Assembly (NCBI GenBank): GCA_900555265.1
Contig: UNSL01000002.1
Span: forward strand, 124,001-188,000
Source: Candidatus Saccharimonadota bacterium
GTDB taxonomy: Bacteria; Patescibacteriota; Saccharimonadia; Saccharimonadales; Saccharimonadaceae
Direction of reading: 5' to 3'
Length of the DNA: 64,000 bases
Notes under the pieces: generated by a model
Database searches by the model: none
What the model saw: the letters and a program-made list of their open reading frames with translations, nothing else
Told to the model about the DNA's origin: nothing
Part shown: positions 15,160 through 23,407 of the stretch, piece after piece
Numbering within the stretch: position 1 is the first letter of the stretch
Layout of the letters: each line of letters opens with the position of its first letter
Position numbers and translations under genes: made by a program

Positions 15160-16743
15160 ATGTCGTCACCGCGCAAATATATATTTGTTACGGGTGGTGT
15201 ATTGTCTGGTGTAGGCAAGGGAATTACTGCTGCTAGTATTGGCGCTGTCCTTCAAGCTAAAGGAATTTCTGTTTCGGTCCAAAAGTGTGATCCATATTTG
15301 AATGTTGATGCTGGACTATTGAATCCAAAAGAGCATGGCGAATGTTTTGTGACAAAAGATGGTGCTGAAACTGACTTAGACTTGGGTCATTATGAGCGTT
15401 TTTTGGATTTGGAATTAACGCAAAAAAATGCGACATTATCCGGCCGATTATTGCGTGATTTGATTGCGGACGAGAGAGCTGGTAAATTCGGTGGTCAAAC
15501 AGTACAAATGGTCCCTCATTTAACTAATTCTATTAAGAAAGCTATTCATTTGGCTGCTGAAGGTGATGTTCATATTGTAGAGATCGGCGGCACGGTCGGT
15601 GACTATGAAGGACTCAGTTTTATTGAAGCTATTCGAGGATTTGCTCTAGATGTTGGTCGCGAAAATTGTCTATTTGTTCATGTCGTATATGTGCCGTTTT
15701 TAGAGGCGTCGCATGAATATAAGACAAAACCTGCTCAAAACGCCTTGGCTGATTTGCGTGGTTTTGGAATTATGCCTGATGTCGTGGCAGTTCGTACGGA
15801 AGGTCACGATAAACCGCCGCGTAGTATTGGCGAGAAAATTTCTATTTCGTCTGGTATTCGCAGCGAAGGAATCGTGATGATGCCAAATGTCGATACTGTA
15901 TATGAAGTTCCACTAACGGTGTACCGCGACTTAGGCAAGCTACTTGGCGAATTTACTAATAATTCAGTTGAGCCAGATTTACGACGTTGGCAACATTTAG
16001 CCAAGCGAGATACGTCAGAGTATGCTAAGCGTGTTACGGTAGGTTTGGTTGCTAAATATATAGACAATTCTGACACATATTTATCTGTAACAGAGGCACT
16101 TAAGTCTGCGGCTTGGGCAAACAAAAGTGAGATATCTATAAAATGGATTAATGCTGAGACTGCAAATGAAGCAGATTTTGACGGTGTTGATGCTATTGTT
16201 GTTCCGGGGGGATTTGGATCTCGTGGTGTAGAAGGTAAGATTGCTGCTGCAAAGTATTGCTTAATGAAAGATAAACCATATTTGGGTATTTGTTTGGGAA
16301 TGCAGGTTGCAGTTATTGCCGCGGCGCGTTTGGGAGGCTTGACAAACGCTAATAGCGAAGAATTCGGCGCTGATTCTGATAACAACGTAGTGTACATTAT
16401 GGATGGACAGCAAGGCAAAGAGTCTACAGGAGGGACTATGCGTCTTGGGGATTATGTAGCTAACCTAAAGCCAGGCTCCGTTATTTCCAAGACATACGAT
16501 GCAACTGAAGTAGTTGAACGTCATCGTCATCGATATGAAGTGAATCAAAAGTTTATTCAAGAAATTGAACGAGGAGGCTTGATTGTCTCTGGAACTTCAC
16601 CAGATGGTAAGTTAGTAGAATTTGTTGAGGCGCCAGACCATCGATATTTTGTCGCAACGCAAGCACATCCAGAATTTAAGTCACGACCGTTTCGTTCACA
16701 TCCGTTGTTCTTTGGTTTGATTAGATCTATATTGACAAAATAG
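15160..16743 (+). CDS. pyrG: CTP synthase
   Basis: Makes CTP from UTP, glutamine and ATP. The 527-residue protein has the synthase domain (FVTGGVLSGVGKGITAAS, SVQKCDPYLN, GGTVGDYEG) and a C-terminal class I glutaminase with the nucleophile in GICLGMQ and the His/Glu pair in QAHPEFKSRP. The ATG at 15160 is 1 nt after the small CxxC gene; the ribosome site would lie inside that gene, so coupling is likely. It belongs to the NrdR-controlled unit, which would link CTP supply to dNTP synthesis. The upstream GTG at 15142 is out of family alignment. Confidence 0.97.
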   Translation: MSSPRKYIFVTGGVLSGVGKGITAASIGAVLQAKGISVSVQKCDPYLNVDAGLLNPKEHGECFVTKDGAETDLDLGHYERFLDLELTQKNATLSGRLLRDLIADERAGKFGGQTVQMVPHLTNSIKKAIHLAAEGDVHIVEIGGTVGDYEGLSFIEAIRGFALDVGRENCLFVHVVYVPFLEASHEYKTKPAQNALADLRGFGIMPDVVAVRTEGHDKPPRSIGEKISISSGIRSEGIVMMPNVDTVYEVPLTVYRDLGKLLGEFTNNSVEPDLRRWQHLAKRDTSEYAKRVTVGLVAKYIDNSDTYLSVTEALKSAAWANKSEISIKWINAETANEADFDGVDAIVVPGGFGSRGVEGKIAAAKYCLMKDKPYLGICLGMQVAVIAAARLGGLTNANSEEFGADSDNNVVYIMDGQQGKESTGGTMRLGDYVANLKPGSVISKTYDATEVVERHRHRYEVNQKFIQEIERGGLIVSGTSPDGKLVEFVEAPDHRYFVATQAHPEFKSRPFRSHPLFFGLIRSILTK

Positions 16744-16761
16744 GGTTTTATATTGTATAAT
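16732..16761 (+). promoter_or_regulatory. Promoter of the acyltransferase-like pair
   Basis: TTGACA (16732-16737), 18-bp spacer, TATAAT (16756-16761). It overlaps the end of pyrG; the predicted start is about 4 nt before the GTG. Confidence 0.75.
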
Positions 16762-16771
16762 CAAGAGCATC

Positions 16772-17671
16772 GTGAAAAAAATTGAGACTTTTTCAGGATC
16801 TGAGGATATAGAAGAGATTAAACAGTGCGCTAAAAAGGGCGCATCTGAAGGTCTGTATGATCCGAGCCCAAGAAGACTGCGCATTCCTCTTGAGTTGGCT
16901 ACTGGTTTGCTTGGTAATGTGGATGTTGTTGTTGAGGGGGCTGATAATCTTTTTAAGGCAACTAAGAAAACCGAGGAAAACAAGGGTGTTATATTTGCTA
17001 CGAGTCACCTAACGGACGTTGATGTTTCGACTGTTGCTAGCGTAGTTTCTGAGTTTAGACATATAGGCGTGACAGTAGCCTCCACTAATATGGGTCTTTG
17101 GCATCAGAGGATACCATATAAACTTGTTGGGATGGATAACTTTTTTCAGGTTCCGTATGTAAGAGATCCGTCTGTGGAAAAAGATGCTATTGATAATAAG
17201 TACGCGTTGCCGTTTAATGGTGACGATTACTTAGGTCTGCAAGAAAAAATAACAGATAGTGGACTTTCTATTATTACTGCAGCGCATAACCCGATGAGCA
17301 ATATTGGGATAAAAAATGACGGTGAACTGCCAGAAAAGGCGGGTAAATTAGCTCCTCATCTAAGCCTGGCGACGGGCGCTACTATAATTCCTGTACTTAT
17401 GCAGGTTGAGGGTCAGAAGAGAAATCCAAACCAACTTAATGACAATGCGATACATCCAAAACAGTATTTAGGTAAAAAAACTGTGCGACTGGTATTTGGT
17501 GAGACTATTAAGCCTAGTCCTGATGAAGTTGAAGCTTATGCCAATGTTTCGCGTGAAGCGTCTTACTCAAAGGCGGCTCGTGAAGAGCAGTGTCGCATAT
17601 TGGAGGCGTTTGGTGGGAAGGCGATATTGGGGTATATGCGTGATAAATATGATCCGGTATTGGCTGCGTAA
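16772..17671 (+). CDS. PlsC-like acyltransferase paralogue A
   Basis: 299 residues. SHLTDVD gives the H-x4-D catalytic pair of glycerolipid acyltransferases, preceded by a strand (GVIFAT). It is followed by VASTNMGLW, NFFQVPYV and a C-terminal VRLVFGETIKPS resembling the end of the PlsC domain. No membrane span is obvious. The start is a GTG, with no clear ribosome site and a short leader. The next gene is a diverged paralogue sharing the H-x4-D, ASTN and NFF-VPY motifs in order, so the pair arose by duplication. Saccharibacteria are known to lack most lipid synthesis, so remodelling of acquired lipids is a plausible role; this is inference. Confidence 0.65.
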   Translation: MKKIETFSGSEDIEEIKQCAKKGASEGLYDPSPRRLRIPLELATGLLGNVDVVVEGADNLFKATKKTEENKGVIFATSHLTDVDVSTVASVVSEFRHIGVTVASTNMGLWHQRIPYKLVGMDNFFQVPYVRDPSVEKDAIDNKYALPFNGDDYLGLQEKITDSGLSIITAAHNPMSNIGIKNDGELPEKAGKLAPHLSLATGATIIPVLMQVEGQKRNPNQLNDNAIHPKQYLGKKTVRLVFGETIKPSPDEVEAYANVSREASYSKAAREEQCRILEAFGGKAILGYMRDKYDPVLAA

Positions 17672-17689
17672 TAAGGAGAGATAGCTAAA

Positions 17690-18712
17690 ATGGCTGCAGG
17701 AATAGATAAATTTATCCCAACCTCAGAAGAGCAAGAATTGTTCAATAAAGTTTTCTATCCAGAAATCACTGAAGAGTCTGATATTGACGTAAAAGAAATT
17801 GAGCCACAGAGAGAGGGTTTTTCTCTGTCGGTTGCGCTTGGTTCTCTTAAGAAATGGGTGCGTGTTAAACGAGAAAAGCACAGCAAACCTTTTGGACTAA
17901 CTAACAATTCGGTGGTAGAAAAACTTGAGGCAGCTGGAGAAGAATTGGGATTGCCAGAAACAGACGTTCGGCTTTCCTCCGGACTTAAGCTGCTGATGGG
18001 CTTAATGCATGGCAAAAAGGAAGTTGAAATAATTGGCGAAGATATCTTAATTGAAGCCGCCAAAAAAGCCAAAGAAGAAGGCAAGGGAAGTGTTATAGCG
18101 CCAACACATTTCAATGGAGAAGATGTCCCTACGGCTAGTTACTTAGCGTCTTTGTTGAACAAAATTAATATTGGCGTAGCGTCGACTAATAGAGATTGGA
18201 TTAAGAAGGGCGTTGGCGGAATCAACCTAGAAGCTATACAGTATCTTGCGTTTGGCGCTAAAAACTTTTTTGGTGTGCCATATGAATGGGTAGATAAAAA
18301 GAGTAAAAAACCGGTTCACTTTTCAACAGACCATTACGAAGAAGCGGTTAAATTTGTTGAGGATGGTGGATCTTTGGTTTTGGCTGGATATTCAGCGGAT
18401 GACTCAGTAGGCTCAAAGCCTCGCAGTGAAATGGGCTCTGCAGCGATTCATACGGCATTGAAATCTGGCGCAGACTTGATATTTGTTTACGTATCGTCAG
18501 AGGACAAGAAACTTACTATTAGGGTCATGGAAGATGAGGATGGTATGCTTGCGGTGTTTAGCAATTCATATAGAAAGGCGCTAGAGATGAAGGACTCTGA
18601 TGTATCCGAGCGTTTATTATCGTCATGCAAAGAGTACTTAAAAGACAGCGAAATAGGTAGGGTTATAGCAGAAGAATATAAGCGCCGATCGGACAAAAAT
18701 AAAGCCAAGTAA
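17690..18712 (+). CDS. PlsC-like acyltransferase paralogue B
   Basis: 340 residues, with AAGGAG 9 nt before the ATG. THFNGED supplies the H-x4-D motif; VASTNRDW and NFFGVPYEW match paralogue A. An N-terminal extension of about 110 residues, acidic then basic (LKKWVRVKREKHSKP), is absent from A. The C-terminus differs from A, ending in helices and KRRSDKNKAK. Probably co-transcribed with A (18-nt gap). Acyl donor and acceptor are unknown. Confidence 0.6.
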   Translation: MAAGIDKFIPTSEEQELFNKVFYPEITEESDIDVKEIEPQREGFSLSVALGSLKKWVRVKREKHSKPFGLTNNSVVEKLEAAGEELGLPETDVRLSSGLKLLMGLMHGKKEVEIIGEDILIEAAKKAKEEGKGSVIAPTHFNGEDVPTASYLASLLNKINIGVASTNRDWIKKGVGGINLEAIQYLAFGAKNFFGVPYEWVDKKSKKPVHFSTDHYEEAVKFVEDGGSLVLAGYSADDSVGSKPRSEMGSAAIHTALKSGADLIFVYVSSEDKKLTIRVMEDEDGMLAVFSNSYRKALEMKDSDVSERLLSSCKEYLKDSEIGRVIAEEYKRRSDKNKAK

Positions 18713-18733
18713 GTGGTCGCAAGGTTCTAGTTA

Positions 18734-18762
18734 TTGACAAAATAAAAATAATGTGATATCAT
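18734..18762 (+). promoter_or_regulatory. Promoter of the 52-residue ORF
   Basis: TTGACA (18734-18739), 17-bp spacer, TATCAT (18757-18762). Confidence 0.7.
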
Positions 18763-18798
18763 TTTACTGTATAAAAAATTAAAACAAAAAGGAATAAA

Positions 18799-18957
18799 AT
18801 GGCTGAAGAAAAAGATATTCACGGACTTACCGAAGGCATATTGAGTCGAGACGATATGTCGGCGTTGACATATGTATTACAACACGTTAAGGGTGCCAGT
18901 CCAAGTTCGGCGACGAAATTAAGTCTGGAACTGGAAGAGCTTGACGAAACTGCGTAG
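18799..18957 (+). CDS. Unrecognised 52-residue acidic protein
   Basis: ATG at 18799 after AAGGA. The sequence runs MAEEKDIHGLTEGILSRDDM, then a helix ALTYVLQHVKG and an acidic end LELEELDETA. It has its own good promoter and sits alone between the acyltransferase pair and argS, which argues for a real gene. No cysteine, signal peptide or membrane span. Function unknown. Confidence 0.6.
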   Translation: MAEEKDIHGLTEGILSRDDMSALTYVLQHVKGASPSSATKLSLELEELDETA

Positions 18958-19002
18958 AGATTTAGCTAGATAATAGTCCACCTCTGTTGTATACTAGACA
19001 GT

Positions 19003-20634
19003 ATGGAACAGATTATTTCTCAAGTAGTGAAGCAACTTTTTGATCAAGATATATCGGTACAATTGACACGTCCTGATCCGAAGTTTGGTGACTTTGCTAC
19101 AAATGTGGCGTTGCAATTGGCTAAGCCGCTAGGGAAGAATCCGCGTGAAATTGCGGAGATGATTGCTGAAAATCTGCGCAAGGAAGAGGAGTTTAGTGAA
19201 GTAAGCGTGGCTGGTCCAGGTTTTATCAATGTAAAACTGAGCGATCAATCCGTTCTAAATTCTTTGAAAAAAGAGCCAACGACGAAGCGCGCCGGTCAGA
19301 CGGTTGTAATTGAAACCAATTGTCCGAATCCATTTAAGGCTATGCATATCGGACACGCTTTGAATGCGATTTTGGCGGACACGATGGCTAATTTGTTGGC
19401 GGTTGATGGCGCAATTGTGCATCGAGTGAGTTATCACGGTGATGTCGGAACACATGTCGGTAAAAGTATGTGGGCGATTTTGCGTGAGATTGACGGCGAT
19501 GTAAATAAATTGAACGAAATCCCAGCTGATAAGCGAAATGAATTTATGAGTCGCATGTACGTTGAAGGTGCGCGTGCGGCGAAAGAATCTCCAGAGGCAA
19601 AGGCAGAAATTGATGAACTGGCTAAACAGTCATTCGTCCTAGATGATCCGCTATATAAACAAGTTTACGAAATATGTAAAAGTTGGAGTTTTGACGAAAT
19701 TGACTCTAATGTTGGGCGACTTGGAAACGTGCCGATTGAGCGACGTTACGTTGAGAGCGAAACTGAAGAATTAGGAAAATCTTTAATTAAAGAAAAAACT
19801 CCAGAGGTGTTTACTAAGTCTGACGGTGCGTATGTTTTTAAGGGCAGCAAATACGGCGCGTTCGATAATGTGTTCATCGGATCTCATGGCAATGGTCTTT
19901 ATGGGGCGCATGATATGGGATTGATCCAGTTGAAATATAAGGATTATCCGAATTTGGACTTATCGATTACGGTGAACGGCGAGGAGCAAGCAGCATACTT
20001 CCGCGGCGTGATTGCGGCTAGTGAATTGTCGATTCCGGCTTTGAAAGGAAAATTGTTCAATTACGCAACTGGCTTGGTTAAATTGACAACTGGAAAAATG
20101 AGTTCTCGAACGGGTGAGGTTGTTACAATTGGCTGGCTGTTTGACGAGTTTAAGAAGGCAATTGAAAATGCTGGCGGCGAGCCAACTGACGACGTGATCG
20201 CTGGCGCGCTCCGTTATCAATTCTTGAAAGTGAAGATCGGCGGCGACGTCATATTTGATATTAACGACGCGGTAAGTTTGACAGGAAATACGGGAAGCTA
20301 TTTGCAATACGCCCATGCTCGAGCGCGAGGTATTTTAGCTAAATCCGATAAAGAAATCGCCTTTCCGACAGAGTTGTTTGATGAAGATAAGATGCTGGTC
20401 AGAAAGTTGAGTGAGTATGTGGACGTGGTTGACCGCGCCAAAGAAAGTCTTGAGCCTCATCACATTTGTACGTATTTATTTGAATTGGCGCAGGAATTTA
20501 ATCGATATTACGAGAAAAATCAGGTTATTGGTAGCGACAAAGAAGCACATCGCGTAGGAATAGTGGCAATTTATGCGGATATTCTTAAAGCTGGATTGGC
20601 TATTTTGGGAATCGTGGCACCAAATAAGATATAA
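19003..20634 (+). CDS. argS: Arginyl-tRNA synthetase
   Basis: Class I synthetase charging tRNA-Arg. The 543-residue protein has the N-terminal Add-1 domain (DPKFGDFATNVALQLAK), the HIGH motif as MHIGHAL near residue 113, SYHGDVGTHVGK, a degenerate KMSKS at KLTTGKMSSRTGEVV and the C-terminal DALR helical bundle (LQYAHARARGIL). TATACT (18990-18995) ends 7 nt before the ATG, so the mRNA should be leaderless; no ribosome site is seen. Confidence 0.97.
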   Translation: MEQIISQVVKQLFDQDISVQLTRPDPKFGDFATNVALQLAKPLGKNPREIAEMIAENLRKEEEFSEVSVAGPGFINVKLSDQSVLNSLKKEPTTKRAGQTVVIETNCPNPFKAMHIGHALNAILADTMANLLAVDGAIVHRVSYHGDVGTHVGKSMWAILREIDGDVNKLNEIPADKRNEFMSRMYVEGARAAKESPEAKAEIDELAKQSFVLDDPLYKQVYEICKSWSFDEIDSNVGRLGNVPIERRYVESETEELGKSLIKEKTPEVFTKSDGAYVFKGSKYGAFDNVFIGSHGNGLYGAHDMGLIQLKYKDYPNLDLSITVNGEEQAAYFRGVIAASELSIPALKGKLFNYATGLVKLTTGKMSSRTGEVVTIGWLFDEFKKAIENAGGEPTDDVIAGALRYQFLKVKIGGDVIFDINDAVSLTGNTGSYLQYAHARARGILAKSDKEIAFPTELFDEDKMLVRKLSEYVDVVDRAKESLEPHHICTYLFELAQEFNRYYEKNQVIGSDKEAHRVGIVAIYADILKAGLAILGIVAPNKI

Positions 20635-20635
20635 T
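20630..20635 (+). promoter_or_regulatory. -10 element of mscL
   Basis: TATAAT overlapping the argS stop codon; leader about 27 nt with AAAGGAG. Confidence 0.5.
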
Positions 20636-20668
20636 ATCCAATAATAAATAATAAAAGGAGAATTTATT

Positions 20669-21106
20669 ATGGCAAAACCTAGTGTTGATAAATCGGCTAA
20701 AAAGTTGGTTTCTAAGAGTGCTAAGGCAGCCGCGAAAGTTGCTGCCATTAAAGAGAAGAAAATTGCGGGTACAGTGATAAAAGACACTCACATGGCTGGA
20801 TTTGTTAATTTTATTCGCGAACAGGGTGTTGTCGGTATGGCGGTTGGTTTGGCAATCGGTACCGCAGTTGGTGATACTGTGAAAAAAATGGTAACAGCAT
20901 TTATTGATCCGCTAGTACAGTTGATTGTCGGTTCTCAGCAAGGGTTGCAGTCGGCATCATTCACACTAGAAATTGCTGGACGCAAGGGTGAATTTTTATA
21001 CGGAGCGTTTATTAGCTCATTGATCACTTTGGTTGCAGTTGCATTTATTATTTATGCAATTATTCACTTTTTGAAGCTCGACAAGTTAGATAAGAAAAAA
21101 GACTAG
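20669..21106 (+). CDS. mscL: Large-conductance mechanosensitive channel MscL
   Basis: Homopentameric emergency valve opened by membrane tension. After an unusual Lys/Ala-rich N-terminal extension of about 40 residues comes the MscL core: FVNFIREQGVVGMAVGLAIGTAV (first span, starting FVNFIREQ), a periplasmic loop and a second span (ALITLVAVAFIIYAIIH-type), ending in a basic helix LDKLDKKKD. Length is 145 against a usual 130-150. AAAGGAG lies 9 nt before the ATG. The basic N-terminal extension is atypical and may bind membrane or nucleic acid. Confidence 0.88.
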   Translation: MAKPSVDKSAKKLVSKSAKAAAKVAAIKEKKIAGTVIKDTHMAGFVNFIREQGVVGMAVGLAIGTAVGDTVKKMVTAFIDPLVQLIVGSQQGLQSASFTLEIAGRKGEFLYGAFISSLITLVAVAFIIYAIIHFLKLDKLDKKKD

Positions 21107-21111
21107 TACAT

Positions 21112-21816
21112 TTAACTAATAAGCGTACCAACAGATTCTCCGCGAGTTGCGCGGAGAATATTTCCGTCTGTTAGCAGGTCGCAAATGATGACTGGAATAT
21201 GCTCGTCCATTGCTAATCCAATTGCTGCCTTATCCATAACGGCAATGTTAGGATTTGTTAGGGCTTCCTGATAAGACAGATGATCGATTTTAACGGCGTC
21301 AGGGAATTTCATAGGATCTTTGTCGTAAACTCCGTCGACCTTCGTCGTTTTAATCACGGCGTCGCACTGCATTTCCAGTGCCAGATTTAATGCTGCAGTA
21401 TCAGTAGTCAGGAATGGTCGGCCGGTGCCGCACGCCACGATTACGATGCGGTTTTTCTTAATATGGCTAATGGCGCGTCGGAAAGTATAGTGATCAATAA
21501 ATTGATTCACTTCGACCGTGGACAATGCGCGAGTTGGCAATCCTGCGTCGTTCAATACGTCCGCCAGCGCAATGGCATTCATTAGCGTAGAAAGCATGCC
21601 GATATTATGAGCGGAAACAGGTTGAATTCCATGACCGATGATTTGATTGCCGCGAACGTAATTGCCGCCACCAACCATAATTACAATTTCAGCCCCGTCG
21701 TCCAGCGCTGGTCGAATTTGTTCAGCAATCCAGCGAGCGCGTTTTGGGTCAAAGCCGCTGGCGAATTCGCCTTGAAGTTGTTCACCTGATAATTTGAGTA
21801 GGATGCGTTTTGTCAT
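21112..21816 (-). CDS. pyrH: Uridylate kinase
   Basis: Phosphorylates UMP to UDP in the amino-acid-kinase fold. The 234-residue protein has LLKLSGEQL, IVMVGGGNYVRG, FTTDTAA-type FLTTDTAAL and TKVDGVYDKDP. On the minus strand TAAACT ends 6 nt before the ATG with no ribosome site, so it is probably leaderless. It lies 5 nt from the convergent mscL end. It supplies UDP to the pathway that ends in the pyrG product. Confidence 0.96.
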   Translation of the reverse strand: MTKRILLKLSGEQLQGEFASGFDPKRARWIAEQIRPALDDGAEIVIMVGGGNYVRGNQIIGHGIQPVSAHNIGMLSTLMNAIALADVLNDAGLPTRALSTVEVNQFIDHYTFRRAISHIKKNRIVIVACGTGRPFLTTDTAALNLALEMQCDAVIKTTKVDGVYDKDPMKFPDAVKIDHLSYQEALTNPNIAVMDKAAIGLAMDEHIPVIICDLLTDGNILRATRGESVGTLIS

Positions 21817-21847
21817 GATTTTAGTTTAGCACGCCTTATGGAAGTGG

Positions 21848-21853
21848 TAAAAT
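21848..21853 (+). promoter_or_regulatory. Extended -10 of orn
   Basis: TGG plus TAAAAT (21848-21853), ending 6 nt before the ATG at 21860. Confidence 0.65.
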
Positions 21854-21859
21854 AGAGAT

Positions 21860-22411
21860 ATGAAAGTAAGTTTTAAGCCGAAAAAGATTTTGTGGGTGGA
21901 TTTGGAGATGACTGGACTAAATCCAGTACGTGATGAGATTTTGGAAGTGGCGGCAATTGCGACGGATTGGAATTTTAAGGAAATTGCGACGTATGAAGGA
22001 ATTGTGCGCCACGATTCGGAAAAGTTGGCTAAGTTGTTGGACCGAAATGCTGGTTTTTGGAATGAGCATCCGGAAGCGCGACGCGGGCTGGAGGAGCAGA
22101 ATGAATCGGGCAAGCCTTTGGCGGAAATAGAACGCGAATTGTTGGCGTTTTGTGATGAGCATTTTGCGGGTGAAGCGAAGATTTTGTTAGCAGGCAATTC
22201 AATTCATCAGGATCGTCGATTCATTGACCAATGGTGGCCAACGTTGTCAAAAAAACTACACTATCGCGTGTTGGATGTGAGCGCTTGGAAGGTGGTGTTT
22301 GAAGGTAAATACGGTAAGAAATTCGCCAAACCAGAAGATCATCGAGCACTGGAAGACATCCGCGGCAGCATTATGGAACTTGAATATTATTTGAAAAAGG
22401 TAAAGGTATGA
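21860..22411 (+). CDS. orn: Oligoribonuclease
   Basis: DEDDh exonuclease that degrades 2-5 nt RNAs at the end of mRNA decay. The 183-residue protein has WVDLEMTGL (first D/E), AGNSIHQDRRFID (second D) and DHRALEDIRGSI (H and last D). Length is standard. The gene is leaderless by promoter position. Its stop overlaps the next ATG by 4 nt. With pnp and RNase J, the window holds much of the RNA-decay set. Confidence 0.95.
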   Translation: MKVSFKPKKILWVDLEMTGLNPVRDEILEVAAIATDWNFKEIATYEGIVRHDSEKLAKLLDRNAGFWNEHPEARRGLEEQNESGKPLAEIERELLAFCDEHFAGEAKILLAGNSIHQDRRFIDQWWPTLSKKLHYRVLDVSAWKVVFEGKYGKKFAKPEDHRALEDIRGSIMELEYYLKKVKV

Positions 22412-22746
22412 CACATAAACAATTTGAAGATTTTATACTGAGTTTGCCGGGTGTATGGCTGGATTATCCGTTTGGCGAGGATATTGCGGTGTATAAATTT
22501 GGTCGAGATAATGACGGTGCGGGGAAAATGGTGGCATTGGTGGCGGAAGGCTCAAAGCCGCTCAGAGTAAGCCTAAAATGCGATCCGTTGTTGGCGCAGA
22601 ATTTACGAGAAAAATACGAAACGGTTTTACCGGGCTATCACTTAAACAAGAAGCATTGGAATACAATTATTTGTTCAGGTCAATTGACTGACGAAGAGGT
22701 CTTTGACTTGGCGAGGCTGAGCTATCGATTAGTCTCGGAAGCTTAA
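22408..22746 (+). CDS. MmcQ/YjbR family protein
   Basis: 112-residue protein with the YjbR pattern: LSLPGVWLDYPFGEDIAVYKF, RVSLKCDP, VLPGYHLNKKHWNTI and a C-terminal helix with SYRLV. The fold is a CyaY-like double wing, often suggested to bind DNA; the function is not settled. It is translationally coupled to orn through ATGA. The 3' end overlaps the convergent gene by 4 nt. Confidence 0.85.
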   Translation: MTHKQFEDFILSLPGVWLDYPFGEDIAVYKFGRDNDGAGKMVALVAEGSKPLRVSLKCDPLLAQNLREKYETVLPGYHLNKKHWNTIICSGQLTDEEVFDLARLSYRLVSEA

Positions 22747-23354
22747 TCTGCCTTAATGATTTGATTGATCTGCTTTTGAATATTCTCTAAGTCACCAGCA
22801 GTTTTTACTAGCCATTCGCGCATCTTTTTTGACTTGGTGGATTTGTACACCTTTTTCATCATGTTGATTGTATCTGTTATTTGTACATTCATCTCATGGG
22901 CATAGGTAATATCCAATTGCGTGTTCAGAAGAGCTTCGTCCAATTTTTTCTCTAATTTTTCTGACGGATCTAAGGCGAGGATGTCCTTTTGCTTTTCCTT
23001 ATAATTGATGCCGGTTGTTTGAAGCGCGTCGCCCATTGAGGCGTCTGCGGTGGTCAGCACTGCAACCAGAGAACTGTTGGTGGTTTGCAAGCTGGTTGAG
23101 CGGAACTTATTATTGTATTTTTTGGAAATAGTGAGTAGCTTATTAACACGCGCTGCAACTTGTGACGGATTAGCGCTTGGCGTAGAATCTTGTGAAAAAA
23201 CGAATATCGCAATTAGGGTTATCAAGCCGATAAAGCTCAAAATAGCGATGATGATTTTGGTTTTTTTATCAAAACCTTCCGCTGGCGGAGGTGTGGCAAT
23301 TTGATTCAGATAATCGATACCTTGAGGTTGGTTGTTCAAATTGTCAGGATACAT
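22743..23354 (-). CDS. Unrecognised single-span membrane protein
   Basis: 203 residues: a Pro-rich cytoplasmic N-terminus (residues 1-30), one membrane span (KIIIAILSFIGLITLIAIFVF), then an extracytoplasmic helical domain of about 145 residues. The topology and style resemble the proteins at 39346 and 40335. The ATG at 23354 is chosen because TTAAAT in an extended -10 context ends 6 nt upstream; the longer in-frame ORF runs into dnaG antisense. Function unknown. Confidence 0.7.
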   Translation of the reverse strand: MYPDNLNNQPQGIDYLNQIATPPPAEGFDKKTKIIIAILSFIGLITLIAIFVFSQDSTPSANPSQVAARVNKLLTISKKYNNKFRSTSLQTTNSSLVAVLTTADASMGDALQTTGINYKEKQKDILALDPSEKLEKKLDEALLNTQLDITYAHEMNVQITDTINMMKKVYKSTKSKKMREWLVKTAGDLENIQKQINQIIKAD

Positions 23355-23395
23355 ATTTCTATTTAACCACAAACAATAACAGAGGTAAAGAGTGA

Positions 23396-23401
23396 TATAA
23401 T
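23396..23401 (+). promoter_or_regulatory. -10 of the dnaG-rpoD operon
   Basis: TATAAT (23396-23401) ending 6 nt before the dnaG ATG. Confidence 0.65.
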
Positions 23402-23407
23402 AAAAAT

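Noticed and set aside
15804..16418. 204-codon open frame antisense to pyrG
   Set aside because: Shadow frame with no start signals and no family features.
22408..22411. UGA recoding as in Gracilibacteria/Absconditabacteria
   Set aside because: Many genes end with TGA in ATGA or GTGA overlaps exactly where their families end, so UGA is a stop here.
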